DNA from: Argopecten irradians
Lineage: Eukaryota; Mollusca; Bivalvia; Pectinida; Pectinidae
Assembly (NCBI RefSeq): GCF_041381155.1
Contig: NC_091146.1
Coordinates: 1,195,224 to 1,259,223, forward strand
Length of the DNA stretch: 64,000 nucleotides
Direction of reading: 5' to 3'
The position numbers and the translations under genes were made by a program. Of this stretch, positions 20,573-35,215 are shown piece by piece. Below the pieces are notes generated by a model, which made no database searches, had not been told where the DNA came from, and was given only the letters and a program-made list of their open reading frames with translations. How positions within the stretch are numbered: the first letter of the stretch is position 1; each line of letters begins with the position of its first letter.

Positions 20573-21302
20573 AATCAAGGAGGAGGTTGTAAATCACTTA
20601 GCAGAAATCTCGTTTATAGATGATAAAATAACAGTAAGAGTGATGGAAAGAAAGGGAAACAGATGAAGGAAGAACGATGGATGACAGAAAGGGAAAGGTG
20701 TGTATTAGGAGATGAGGAAATGAAAATGATGTATGGAAGAGTTTGTATAGAATATATGAAAGTGTCTGGAGAGCTTAAATGTGAATTTTATATGTATATA
20801 GATGTAAATATGGTGTAAATACATTGTAAATAGAGAGATATGTACATATTTTACCGAGATCAATCTTTGTTGAGTTGTCCGAGTATTATGAAGGAGATCC
20901 AACATAAAAATTAATCCTGTTCTTTAAAGAAAATGTGTTAAACATTGTTCATGATAAAATTGTGTGTTAACTGTCAGTTGTGGATCACAATGTCCATTAT
21001 AGAAAAAATGTTAACATCAAATTAATTTTCTGTAATGCATGGTATTTGTTATTACATATAGGGCATTTTTTATTTTGTTACCTTGCAGAAGACGATATAG
21101 TACCAAAATGTCACAAAATTGGAATGGAGCAGACATTCTCATTGTCTTGATTTACTGTTACTTATCATTCTTTGTTGTGCATTATTTCTGTATCATTTGC
21201 TTGGGTAAGATATTACAGACAATATGATTGGCTAGACATTGTTTACAAAATATTGTTTTCGAACATTTATAAAACTACAAATATTAGAAAAAAATCAACA
21301 AA

Positions 21303-21308
21303 AATAAA
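21303..21308 (+). terminator. Candidate PSAT1 polyadenylation signal
   Basis: Canonical AATAAA in an A-rich stretch, followed within 30 nt by a GT/T-rich stretch ('tgatattgttgttatttt'). No other canonical AATAAA was seen by eye between the stop codon and here. Confidence 0.45.
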
Positions 21309-21835
21309 AATTTAAACTGATATTGTTGTTATTTTCATTTCTCATAGTTAGAAACCACAGGGATCTGAGAATTGGTTACAGTTTACATGTACATGTATAT
21401 ATTTGGACCCAGTAGACTGAGACTGGCAATACACCATTTAAACAGATTTTAGGGATCTACAGTGGAGCTTGCTTGTTACAAACTCGGATAGTATAACCTT
21501 CATTTGAAGTGCTTTGTCAGTCACAGCCAAATTCACTCGTTATTTTTGTTCAAAAAAACTCTGGATTTGGAAAATACGGAAAACTCTTGACAATACAAAG
21601 TGTGTGTTCAGAATGACAAAAATCATACATAAAACACATGTATAACTCAGGTGACATTTATTAGACTAATAGAACACTGAAAATACGAGATTCTGTCGTA
21701 GTACTGCACTTCAAAAACCATTTCCAACTACATAGACATGGACTATCCTGGGCAATATTGTATCAATAATCATTGATCGACAACATCATCAGTGATCAGC
21801 AAATGTAAAACTGCAGTACATGTACAGTGTGCCTA
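21309..21835. other. Unique intergenic sequence, no gene seen
   Basis: No exon, RNA gene or repeat recognised between the candidate PSAT1 poly(A) signal and the first intergenic array. Confidence 0.5.
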
Positions 21836-24800
21836 TTGTGACGTCTTCTACATCCCCGGGAATATTAATATAACTTTCCTTATTGTGTGGCGTCTTGTAC
21901 ATCCCCGGGAATATTAATATAACTTTCTTTATTGTCTGGTGTCTTGTACATCCCCGGGAATATTAATGTAACTTTCCTTATTGTGTGGCGTCTTCTACAT
22001 CCCCGGGAATATTAATATAACTTTCCTTATTGTGTGGCGTCTTGTACATCCCCGGGAATATTAATGTAACTTTCCTTATTGTGTGGCGTCTTGTACATCC
22101 CCGGGAATATTAATGTAACTTTCCTTATTGTGTGGCGTCTTGTACATCCCCGGGAATATTAATATAACTTTCTTTATTGTCTGGTGTCTTGTACATCCCC
22201 GGGAATATTAATGTAACTTTCCTTATTGTGTGATGTCTTGTACATCCCCGGGAATATTAATATAACTTTCTTTATTGTCTGGTGTCTTGTACATCCCCGG
22301 GAATATTAATGTAACTTTCCTTATTGTCTGGTGTCTTGTACATCCCCGGGAATATTAATATAACTTTCTTTATTGTCTGGTGTCTTGTACATCCCCGGGA
22401 ATATTAATATAACTTTCCTTATTGTGTGGTGTCTTGTACATCCCCGGGAATATTAATATAACTTTCCTTATTGTCTGGTGTCTTGTACATCCCCGGGAAT
22501 ATTAATATAACTTTCCTTATTGTGTGTGGTGTCTTGTACATCCCCGGGAATATTAATATAACTTTCCTTATTGTCTGGTGTCTTGTACATCCCCGGGAAT
22601 ATTAATATAACTTTCCTATTGTCTGGTGTCTTGTACATCCCGGGAATATTAATAAACTTTCCTTATTGTCTGGTGTCTTGTACATCCCCGGGAATATTAA
22701 TATAACTTTCCTTATTGTCTGGTGTCTTGTACATCCCCGGGAATATTAATATAACTTTCCTTATTGTCTGGTGTCTTGTACATCCCCGGGAATATTAATA
22801 TAACTTTCCTTATTGTGTGGTGTCTTGTACATCCCCGGGAATATTAATATAACTTTCCTTATTGTCTGGTGTCTTGTACATCCCCGGGAATATTAATATA
22901 ACTTTCCTTATTGTGTGGTGTCTTGTACATCCCCGGGAATATTAATATAACTTTCCTTATTGTGTGGTGTCTTGTACATCCCCGGGAATATTAATATAAC
23001 TTTCCTTATTGTCTGGTGTCTTGTACATCCCCGGGAATATTAATATAACTTTCCTTATTGTGTGGTGTCTTGTACATCCCCGGGAATATTAATATAACTT
23101 TCCTTATTGTGTGGTGTCTTGTACATCCCCGGAATATTAATATAACTTTCCTTATTGTGTGTGGTGTCTTGTACATCCCCGGGAATATTAATATAACTTT
23201 CCTTATTGTGTGGTGTCTTGTACATCCCCGGGAATATTAATATAACTTTCCTTATTGTGTGGTGTCTTGTACATCCCCGGGAATATTAATATAACTTTCC
23301 TTATTGTGTGGTGTCTTGTACATCCCCGGGAATATTAATATAACTTTCCTTATTGTGTGGTGTCTTGTACATCCCCGGGAATATTAATATAACTTTCCTT
23401 ATTGTGTGGTGTCTTGTACATCCCCGGGAATATTAATATAACTTTCCTTATTGTGTGGTGTCTTGTACATCCCCGGGAATATTAATATAACTTTCCTTAT
23501 TGTGTGATGTCTTGTACATCCCCGGGAATATTAATATAACTTTCCTTATTGTGTGGATGTCTTGTACATCCCCGGGAATATTAATATAACTTTCCTTATT
23601 GTGTGGTGTCTTGTACATCCCCGGGAATATTAATATAACTTTCCTTATTGTGTGGTGTCTTGTACATCCCCGGGAATATTAATATAACTTTCCTTATTGT
23701 GTGGTGTCTTGTACATCCCCGGGAATATTAATATAACTTTCCTTATTGTGTGGTGTCTTGTACATCCCCGGGAATATTAATATAACTTTCCTTATTGTGT
23801 GGTGTCTTGTACATCCCCGGGAATATTAATGTAACTTTCCTTATTGTGTGATGTCTTGTACATCCCCGGGAATATTAATATAACTTTCCTTATTGTGTGG
23901 TGTCTTGTACATCCCCGGGAATATTAATATAACTTTCCTTATTGTGTAATGTCTTGTACATCCCCGGGAATATTAATATAACTTTCCTTATTGTGTGGTG
24001 TCTTGTACATCCCCGGGAATATTAATGTAACTTTCCTTATTGTGTGGTGTCTTGTACATCCCCGGGAATATTAATGTAACTTTCCTTATTGTGTGGTGTC
24101 TTGTACATCCCCGGGAATATTAATATAACTTTCCTTATTGTGTGATGTCTTGTACATCCCCGGGAATATTAATATAACTTTCCTTATTGTGTGGTGTCTT
24201 GTACATCCCCGGGAATATTAATATAACTTTCCTTATTGTGTGGTGTCTTGTACATCCCCGGGAATATTAATGTAACTTTCCTTATTGTGTGGTGTCTTGT
24301 ACATCCCCGGGAATATTAATATAACTTTCCTTATTGTGTGGTGTCTTGTACATCCCCGGGAATATTAATATAACTTTCCTTATTGTGTGGTGTCTTGTAC
24401 ATCCCCGGGAATATTAATATAACTTTCCTTATTGTGTGGTGTCTTGTACATCCCCGGGAATATTAATATAACTTTCTTTATTGTAATGTCTTGTACATCC
24501 CCGGGAATATTAATGTAACTTTCCTTATTGTGTGGCGTCTTGTACATCCCCGGGAATATTAATATAACTTTCCTTATTGTGTGGCGTCTTGTACATCCCC
24601 GGGAATATTAATATAACTTTCCTTATTGTCTGGTGTCTTGTACATCCCCGGGAATATTAATATAACTTTCCTTATTGTGTGGTGTCTTGTACATCCCCGG
24701 GAATATTAATGTAATTTCCCATATTGTGTGGTGTCTTGTACATCCCCGGGAATATTAATATAACTTTCCTTTATTGTGTGGTGTCTTGTACATCCCCGGG

Positions 24801-27800
24801 AATATTAATATAACTTTCCTTATTGTGTGGTGTCTTGTACATCCCCGGGAATATTAATATAACTTTCCTTATTGTGTGGTGTCTTGTACATCCCCGGGAA
24901 TATTAATATAACTTTCCTTATTGTGTGGTGTCTTGTACATCCCCGGGAATATTAATATAATTTCCCATATTGTGTGGTGTCTTGTACATCCCCGGGAATA
25001 TTAATATAACTTTCCTTATTGTGTGGTGTCTTGTACATCCCCGGGAATATTAATATAACTTTCCTTATTGTGTGATGTCTTGTACATCCCCGGAATATTA
25101 ATATAACTTTTTTATTGTAATGTCTTGTACATCGCCGGGAATATTAATATAACTTTCCTTATTGTGTGGTGTCTTGTACATCCCCGGGAATATTAATATA
25201 ACTTTCCTTATTGTGTGGCGTCTTGTACATCCCCGGGAATATTAATATAACTTTCCTTATTGTGTGGTGTCTTGTATATCCCCGGGAATATTAATGTAAT
25301 TTTCCATATTGTGTGGTGTCTTGTACATCCCCGGGAATATTAATATAATTTCCCATATTGTGTGGAGTGTTGTACATCGCCGGGAATATTAATATAACTT
25401 TCCTTATTGTCTGATGTCTTGTACATCCCCGGGAATATTAATATAATTTCCCATATTGTGTGGCGTCTTGTACATCCCCGGGAATATTAATGTAATTTCC
25501 CATATTGTGTGGTGTCTTGTACATCCCCGGGAATATTAATATAACTTTCCTTATTGTCTGGTGTCTTGTACATCCCCGGGAATATTAATATAATTTCCCA
25601 TATTGTGTGGCGTCTTGTACATCCCCGGGAATATTAATGTAATTTCCCATATTGTGTGGAGTCTTGTACATCCCCGGGAATATTAATATAACTTTCCTTA
25701 TTGTGTGGTGTCTTGTACATCCCCGGGAATATTAATATAACTTTCTTTATTGTGTAATGTCTTGTACATCGCCGGGAATATTAATATAACTTTCCTTATT
25801 GTGTGGTGTCTTGTACATCGCCGGGAATATTAATATAACTTTCCTTATTGTCTGATGTCTTGTACATCCCCGGTAATATTAATGTAATTTCCATATTGTG
25901 TGGAGTGTTGTACATCCCCGGGAATATTAATATAACTTTCTTTATTGTCTGGTGTCTTGTACATCCCCGGGAATATTAATATAACTTTCCTTATTGTGTG
26001 GTGTCTTGTACATCCCCGGGAATATTAATGTAATTTCCTTATTGTGTGGAGTGTTGTACATCCCCGGGAATATTAATATAATTTCCTTATTGTGTGGTGT
26101 CTTGTACATCCCCGGGAATATTAATGTAACTTTCCCTTATTGTGTGGTGTCTTGTACATCCCCGGGAATATTAATATAACTTTCCTTTATTGTGTGGTGT
26201 CTTGTACATCCCCGGGAATATTAATGTAATTTCCATTTTATTGTGTGGTGTTGTACTTGTACTATTGTTGTTGTACATCCCGGGAATATTAATATAACTT
26301 TCTTTATTGTCTGGTGTCTTGTACATCCCGGGAATATTAATATAACTTTCCTTATTGTGTGGTGTCTTGTACATCCCCGGGAATATTAATGTAACTTTCC
26401 TTATTGTGTGGTGTCTTGTACATCCCCGGGAATATTAATATAACTTTCCTTATTGTGTGGTGTCTTGTACATCCCCGGGAATATTAATATAATTTCCCAT
26501 ATTGTGTGGAGTCTTGTACATCCCCGGGAATATTAATATAACTTTCCTTTATTGTGTGGTGTCTTGTACATCCCCGGGAATATTAATATAACTTTCCATA
26601 TTGTGTGGTGTCTTGTACATCCCCGGGAATATTAATATAACTTTCCTTATTGTGTGGTGTCTTGTACATCCCCGGGAATATTAATATAACTTTCCTTATT
26701 GTGTGGTGTCTTGTACATCCCCGGGAATATTAATATAACTTTCCTTATTGTGTGGTGTCTTGTACATCCCCGGGAATATTAATATAACTTTCCTTATTGT
26801 GTGGTGTCTTGTACATCCCCGGGAATATTAATATAACTTTCCTTATTGTGTGGTGTCTTGTACATCCCCGGGAATATTAATGTAACTTTCCTTATTGTGT
26901 GGTGTCTTGTACATCCCCGGGAATATTAATATAACTTTCCTTATTGTGTGGTGTCTTGTACATCCCCGGGAATATTAATATAACTTTCCTTATTGTTGTG
27001 ATGTCTTGTACATCCCCGGGAATATTAATATAACTTTCCTTATTGTGTGATGTCTTGTACATCCCCGGGAATATTAATATAACTTTCCTTATTGTGTGGT
27101 GTCTTGTACATCCCCGGGAATATTAATATAACTTTCCTTATTGTGTGGTGTCTTGTACATCCCCGGGAATATTAATATAACTTTCCTTATTGTGTGGTGT
27201 CTTGTACATCCCCGGGAATATTAATATAACTTTCCTTATTGTGTGGTGTCTTGTACATCCCCGGGAATATTAATGTAACTTTCCTTATTGTGTGGTGTCT
27301 TGTACATCCCCGGGAATATAATATAACTTTCCTTATTGTCTGGTGTCTTGTACATCCCCGGGAATATTAATATAACTTTCCTTATTGTGTGGTGTCTTGT
27401 ACATCCCCGGGAATATTAATGTAACTTTCCTTATTGTGTGGTGTCTTGTACATCCCCGGGAATATTAATATAACTTTCCTTATTGTGTGGGTGTCTTGTA
27501 CATCCCCGGGAATATTAATATAACTTTCTTATTTGTCTGGTGTCTTGTACATCCCCGGGAATATTAATATAACTTTCCTTATTGTGTGGTGTCTTGTACA
27601 TCCCCGGGAATATTAATATAACTTTCCTTATTGTGTGGTGTCTTGTACATCCCCGGGAATATTAATATAACTTTCCTTATTGTCTGGTGTCTTGTACATC
27701 CCCGGGAATATTAATATAACTTTCCTTATTGTGTGGTGTCTTGTACATCCCCGGGAATATTAATATAACTTTCCTTATTGTGTGGTGTCTTGTACATCCC

Positions 27801-28800
27801 CGGGAATATTAATATAACTTTCCTTATTGTGTGGATGTCTTGTACATCCCCGGGAATATTAATATAACTTTCCTTATTGTGTGGTGTCTTGTACATCCCC
27901 GGGAATATTAATATAACTTTCCTTATTGTGTGGTGTCTTGTACATCCCCGGGAATATTAATATAACTTTCCTTTATTGTCTGGTGTCTTGTACATCCCCG
28001 GGAATATTAATATAACTTTCCTTATTGTCTGGTGTCTTGTACATCCCCGGGAATATTAATATAACTTTCCTTATTGTCTGGTGTCTTGTACATCCCCGGG
28101 AATATTAATATAATTTCCTTATTGTGTTGTCTTGTACATCCCCGGGAATATTAATGTAACTTTCCTTATTGTGTGGTGTCTTGTACATCCCCGGGAATAT
28201 TAATATAACTTTCCTTATTGTGTGGTGTCTTGTACATCCCCGGGAATATTAATATAACTTTCCTTATTGTGTGGCGTCTTGTACATCCCCGGGAATATTA
28301 ATATAACTTTCCCATATTGTGTGATGTCTTGTACATCCCCGGGAATATTAATGTAATTTCCCATATTGTGTGATGTCTTGTACATCCCCGGGAATATTAA
28401 TATAACTTTCCTTATTGTGTGGTGTCTTGTACATCCCCGGGAATATTAATATAACTTTCCTTATTGTGTGGTGTCTTGTACATCCCCGGGGAATATTAAT
28501 GTAACTTTCCCAGATTGTGTGTCAACGTGCTTGTATTCCCCGGGAATATTAATATAACTTTCCTTATTGTGGTGGTGTCTTGTATACATCCCCGGGAATA
28601 TTAATATAACTTTCGCCCCTTTGTATTGTCTGGTGTCTTGTACATCCCCGGGAATATTAATATAATTTTCTTTTATTGGTGTGGTGTTAATGTCTTGTAC
28701 ATCGCCCGGGAATATTAAATACTGTTCCTTATTGTAAAATGTCTTGTATTGAATATTAAGTCTTGTACATCGGGGGGATGATTAGATGTTAATTTTCCTT
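21836..28800. repeat. Intergenic satellite array, 49-bp unit, ~140 copies
   Basis: The unit contains 'ccccgggaatattaatataa' then 'ctttccttattgtgtggtgt' and 'cttgtacat'. It carries the palindromes cccggg and aatatt/attaat. Variants 'ataatttcccata' for 'ataactttcctta' cluster at about 24700-26100, and 'tgtctgg' for 'tgtgtgg' clusters at about 22300-22900, as expected from local unequal exchange. The last ~300 bp are degenerate. Confidence 0.97.
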
Positions 28801-31800
28801 TATTGTCATGTTAAAAAAGTTGTGACATCACCTACAGTTTTAGACAATATCTATAGAACTGTTCAAATTTTTCATTAGTCAATGCTACCTCAAGTCCTGA
28901 TCACTACAGTTTTTAGATATAATGTAACTAATATATTTGGAACAACAGGTTCAACAGTTTGTAAATTCATTATCAAGTAAAAGTCCTGACCCTCACCTAC
29001 AGTTTTCAAAAAAGACACACAGGCCTATGAGGACTGTTATAAATGTTTCATTATATCAAGTAAAAGTCCTGACTCCCTACAGTTTTTTGACACAGGCACT
29101 AAAATGAGGACTCGTTAATGTTTCATTATGTCAAGTAAAAGTCCTGACTCACCTACAGTTTTTTGACATAGTCCCTTTTTATACAGGACTGTTATATTGT
29201 TCATTATATACAGTAATGTCCTGACTCACCCTTCAGTCTTTAGAACTCAAGCTTAGAGGATGTTAAATGTTTCCATATTATGTCAAGTAAAAGTCCTGAC
29301 TCACCTACAGTTTTTGACATAGGTCTGACTGTCGGACTTTTAAATGTTTCATTTAAATTGTTTTCATTAAGTCAAGTAAAAGTCCTGACTTCACCTACAG
29401 TTTTTGACACAGGCCTATGAGGACTGTTAAATGTTTCATTATATCAAGTAAAAGTCCTGACTCACCTACAGTTTTGTAGGACACAGGCCTATGAGGACTG
29501 TTAAATGTTTCATTATGTCAAGTAAAAGTCTCCTGACTCACCTACAGTTTTAGACATAGGCCTATGAGGACTGTTAAATGTTTCATTATGTCAAGTAAAA
29601 GTCCTGATCTCACCTATGAGGGACAGTTTTTATTGACATAGGCCTATGAGGACTGTTAAATGTCATTCATTCAATATGTCTAAGTTAAAAGTCCTGACTG
29701 TTCACATACAGTTATTGACTCACCATGAGGACCTAGGTTATGAGGACTGTTAAATGTCTTCATCTATGCCAAGTCACCTGACTCATCTATACAGTTTTAG
29801 ACACACAGGCCTACTGATGTTTAAAATGTTTCCATTATATCACACAGAGTTCCTGCAATCACCTACAGTTTTTTGACATAGGCCTATGAGGAAAATGTTT
29901 CATTATGTCAAGTAAAAGTCCTGACTCGCCTACAGTTTTTGACACAGGTCTATGAGGACTGTTAAATGTTTCATTATATCAAGTAAAAGTCCTGACTCAC
30001 CTACTCAGTTTTTGACACAGGCCTATGAGGACTGTTAAATGTTTCATTATGTCAAGTAAAAGTCCTGACTCACCTACAGTTTTTAGACACAGGCCTATGA
30101 GGACTGTTAAATGTTTCATTATGTCAAGTAAAAGTCCTGACTCACCTACAGTTTTAGACACAGGCCTATGAGGACTGTTAAATGTTTCATTATGTCAAGT
30201 AAAAGTCCTGACTCACCTACAGTTTTAGACACCAGGCCTATGAGGACTGTTAAATGTTTCATTATGTCAAGTAAAAGTCCTGACTCACCTACAGTTTTAG
30301 ACACAGGCCTATGAGGACTGTTAAATGTTTCATTATATCAAGTAAAAGTCCTGACTCACCTACAGTTTTTGACATAGGCCTATGAGGACTGTTAAATGTT
30401 TCATTATATCAAGTAAAAGTCCTGACTCACCTACAGTTTTTGACATAGGCCTATGAGGACTGTTAAATGTTTCATTATGTCAAGTAAAAGTCCTGACTCA
30501 CCTACAGTTTTAGACACAGGCCTATGAGGACTGTTAAATGTTTCATTATATCAAGTAAAAGTCCTGACTCACCTACAGTTTTTGACATAGGCCTATGAGG
30601 ACTGTTAAATGTTTCATTATATCAAGTAAAAGTCCTGACTCACCTACAGTTTTAGACACAGGCCTATGAGGACTGTTAAATGTTTCATTATATCAAGTAA
30701 AAGTCCTGACTCACCTACAGTTTTAGACACAGGCCTATGAGGACTGTTAAATGTTTCATTATATCAAGTAAAAGTCCTGACTCACCTACAGTTTTAGACA
30801 CAGGCCTATGAGGACTGTTAAATGTTTCATTATGTCAAGTAAAAAGTCCTGACTCACCTACAGTTTTAGACACAGGCCTATGAGGACTGTTAAATGTTTC
30901 ATTATTCAAGTAAAAGTGTTCACCTACAGTTTTAGACATAGGCCTATCAGGACTGTTAAAATGTCAAGTAAAAGTCCTGACTCACCTACAGTTTTAGACA
31001 CAGGCCTATGAGGACTGTTAAATGTTTCATTATGTCAAGTAAAAGTCCTGACTCACCTACAGTTTTAGACACAGGCCTATGAGGACTGTTAAATGTTTCA
31101 TTATGTCAAGTAAAAGTCCTGACTCACCTACAGTTTTTGACACATAGGCCTATGAGGACTGTTAAATGTTTCATTATATCAAGTAAAAGTCCTGACTCAC
31201 CTACAGTTTTAGACACAGGCCTATGAGGACTGTTAAATGTTTCATTATATCAAGTAAAAGTCCTGACTCACGCTACAGTTTTTGACACTAGGCCTATGAG
31301 GAGGACTGTTAAATGTTTCATTATGTCAAGTAAAAGTCCTGACTCACCTACAGTTTTTGACATAGGCCTATGAGGACTGTTAAATGTTTCATTATGTCAA
31401 GTAAAAGTCCTGACTCACCTACAGTTTTTGACATAGGCCTATGAGGACTGTTAAATGTTTCATTATGTCAAGTAAAAGTCCTGACTCACCTACAGTTTTT
31501 GACACAGGCCTATGAGGACTGTTAAATGTTTCATTATGTCAAGTAAAAGTCCTGACTCACCTACAGTTTTAGACATAGGCCTATGAGGACTGTTAAATGT
31601 TTCATTATGTCAAGTAAAAGTCCTGACTCACCTACAGTTTTTGACATAGGCCTATGAGGACTGTTAAATGTTTCATTATATCAAGTAAAAGTCCTGACTC
31701 ACCTACAGTTTTAGACACAGGTCTATGAGGACTGTTAAATGTTTCATTATATCAAGTAAAAGTCCTGACTCACCTACAGTTTTTGACATAGGCCTATGAG

Positions 31801-34800
31801 GACTGTTAAATGTTTCATTATGTCAAGTAAAAGTCCTGACTCACCTACAGTTTTAGACACAGGCCTATGAGGACTGTTAAATGTTTCATTATGTCAAGTA
31901 AAAGTCCTGACTCACCTACAGTTTTTGACATAGGCCTATGAGGACTGTTAAATGTTTCATATATGTCAAGTAAAAGTCCTGACTCACCTACAGTTTTTGA
32001 CATAGGCCTATGAGGACTGTTAAATGTTTCATTATGTCAAGTAAAAGTCCTGACTCACCTACAGTTTTTGACATAGGCCTATGAGGACTGTTAAATGTTT
32101 CATTATGTCAAGTAAAAGTCCTGACTCACCTACAGTTTTTGACATAGGCCTATGAGGACTGTTAAATGTTTCATTATGTCAAGTAAAAGTCCTGACTCAC
32201 CTACAGTTTTTGACATAGGCCTATGAGGACTGTTAAATGTTTCATTATATCAAGTAAAAGTCCTGACTCACCTACAGTTTTAGACACAGGCCTATGAGGA
32301 CTGTTAAATGTTTCATTATATCAAGTAAAAGTCCTGACTCACCTACAGTTTTAGACACAGGCCTATGAGGACTGTTAAATGTTTCATTATGTCAAGTAAA
32401 AGTCCTGACTCACCTACAGTTTTAGACACAGGCCTATGAGGACTGTTAAATGTTTCATTATGTCAAGTAAAAGTCCTGACTCACCTACAGTTTTAGACAC
32501 AGGCCTATGAGGACTGTTAAATGTTTCATTATGTCAAGTAAAAGTCCTGACTCACCTACAGTTTTTGACATAGGCCTATGAGGACTGTTAAATGTTTCAT
32601 TATGTCAAGTAAAAGTCCTGACTCACCTACAGTTTTTGACATAGGCCTATGAGGACTGTTAAATGTTTCATTATGTCAAGTAAAAGTCCTGACTCACCTA
32701 CAGTTTTAGACACAGGCCTATGAGGACTGTTAAATGTTTCATTATATCAAGTAAAAGTCCTGACTCACCTACAGTTTTTGACACAGGCCTATGAGGACTT
32801 TGTTAAATGTTTCATTATATCAAGTAAAAGTCCTGACTCACCTACAGTTTTAGACACAGGCCTATGAGGACTGTTAAATGTTTCATTATATCAAGTAAAA
32901 GTCCTGACTCACCTACAGTTTTAGACACAGGTCTATGAGGACTGTTAAATGTTTCATTATGTCAAGTAAAAGTCCTGACTCACCTACAGTTTTAGACACA
33001 GGCCTATGAGGACTGTTAAATGTTTCATTATGTCAAGTAAAAGTCCTGACTCACCTACAGTTTTAGACACAGGCCTATGAGGACTGTTAAAATGTTTCAT
33101 TATGTCAAGTAAAAGTCCTGACTCACCTACAGTTTTAGACACAGGCCTATGAGGACTGTTAAATGTTTCATTATGTCAAGTAAAAGTCCTGACTCACCTA
33201 CAGTTTTAGACACAGGTCTATGAGGACTGTTAAATGTTTCATTATGTCAAGTAAAAGTCCTGACTCACCTACAGTTTTAGACACAGGCCTATGAGGACTG
33301 TTAAATGTTTCATTATATCAAGTAAAAGTCCTGACTCACCTACAGTTTTAGACACAGGCCTATGAGGACTGTTAAATGTTTCATTATGTCAAGTAAAAGT
33401 CCTGACTCACCTACAGTTTTAGACACAGGCCTATGAGGACTGTTAAATGTTTCATTATGTCAAGTAAAAGTCCTGACTCACCTACAGTTTTAGACACAGG
33501 CCTATGAGGACTGTTAAATGTTTCATTATGTCAAGTAAAAGTCCTGACTCACCTACAGTTTTAGACATAAGTCCTGACTCACCTACAGTTTTAGACACAG
33601 GCCTATGAGGACTGTTAAATGTTTCATTATATCAAGTAAAAGTCCTGACTCACCTACAGTTTTAGACACAGGCCTATGAGGACTGTTAAATGTTTCATTA
33701 TGAGGACAAGTTAAAAGTTTCATTTTTCAGTAAAAGTCCTGACTCACCTACAGTTTTAGACACAGGCCTATGAGGACTGTTAAATGTTTCATTATGTCAA
33801 GTAAAAGTCCTGACTCACCTACAGTTTTAGACACAGGCCTATGAGGACTGTTAAATGTTTCATTATATCAAGTAAAAGTCCTGACTCACCTACAGTTTTA
33901 GACACAGGCCTATGAGGACTGTTAAATGTTTCATTATATCAAGTAAAAGTCCTGACTCACCTACAGTTTTAGACACAGGTCTATGAGGACTGTTAAATGT
34001 TTCATTATATCAAGTAAAAGTCCTGACTCACCTACAGTTTTAGACACAGGTCTATGAGGACTGTTAAATGTTTCATTATGTCAAGTAAAAGTCCTGACTC
34101 ACCTACAGTTTTAGACATAAGTCCTGACTCACCTACAGTTTTAGACATAAGTCCTGACTCACCTATGAGGACTGTTAAATGTTTCATTATGTCAAGTAAA
34201 AGTCCTGACTCACCTACAGTTTTAGACACAGGCCTATGAGGACTGTTAAATGTTTCATTATGTCAAGTAAAAGTCCTGACTCACCTACAGTTTTAGACAC
34301 AGGTCTATGAGGACTGTTACTGTTAAATGTTTCATTATGTCAAGTAAAAGTCCTGACTCACCTACAGTTTTAGACATAAGTCCTGACTCACCTACAGTTT
34401 TAGACATAAGTCCTGACTCACCTACAGTTTTAGACATAAGTCCTGACTCACCTACAGTTTTAGACATAAGTCCTGACTCACCTACAGTTTTAGACACAGG
34501 CCTATGAGGACTGTTAAATGTTTCATTATGTCAAGTAAAAGTCCTGACTCACCTACAGTTTTAGACACAGGCCTATGAGGACTGTTAAATGTTTCATTAT
34601 GTCAAGTAAAAGTCCTGACTCACCTACAGTTTTAGACACAGGCCTATGAGGACTGTTAAATGTTTCATTATGTCAAGTAAAAGTCCTGACTCACCTACAG
34701 TTTTAGACTTACAGTCCTGACTCAATGTTACCAGTTATTCAAGACTTAAGTCCTGACTCACCTACAGTTTTTAGGACACAGGTCTATGAGGACTGTTAAA

Positions 34801-35215
34801 TGTTTCATTATGTCAGTAAAGTCCTGAACTCACCTACAGTTTTAGACATAAGTCCTGACTCACCTACAGTTTTAGACTTAAGTCCTGACTCACCTACAGT
34901 TTTTAGACTTAAGTCCTGACTCACCTACTGTTTAGCACGGCTTTTAACATAAGTCCTAGACTCACCTAATGTTTCTTTTTCAAGACATAAGTCCTGACTC
35001 ACCTACAGTTTTAGACACAGGCCTATGAGGGACCTGTTAATGTTTCATTATGTCAAGTAAAAGTCCTGACTCACCTACAGTTTTAGACATAAGTCCTGAC
35101 TCACCTACAGTTTTAGACATAAGTTCCTGACTTCACCTACAGTTTGACAAAGTCCATGACTCATAAAAGTCCTGACTCACCTACAGTTTTAGACACAGGC
35201 CTATGAGGACTTTGT
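28801..35215. repeat. Intergenic satellite array, 71-bp unit with 30-bp sub-array
   Basis: The unit contains 'ttcattatgtcaagtaaaag', 'tcctgactcacctacagttt', 'tagacacaggcctatgagga' and 'ctgttaaatgt'. Roughly 90 units. Between about 33560 and 35110 a shortened 30-bp unit ('cctacagttttagacataag' plus 'tcctgactca') is itself tandemly repeated. Both ends (28801-29900 and 34700-35215) are rich in indels. Confidence 0.96.
33560..35110. repeat. Nested 30-bp sub-array inside the 71-bp satellite
   Basis: Short units lacking the 'caggcctatgaggactgtta' half occur as 1-5 copy runs, the longest at about 34350-34490. They alternate with full 71-bp units. Confidence 0.85.

Larger units (their letters stand above)
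19899..21303 (+). other. Probable PSAT1 3' UTR
   Basis: No convincing second gene. Short frames here (for example 20442-20666) lack recognisable domains. It contains an element shared with the CALML4 3' UTR (20279-20396) and an inverted partial copy of that element (20533-20572). The nearest good polyadenylation signal on the + strand is at 21303, so the UTR would be about 1.4 kb. Confidence 0.55.

Noticed and set aside
20442..20666. 74-codon frame downstream of PSAT1
   Set aside because: Lies in the probable 3' UTR and overlaps an inverted repeat copy; no recognisable domain or conserved motif.
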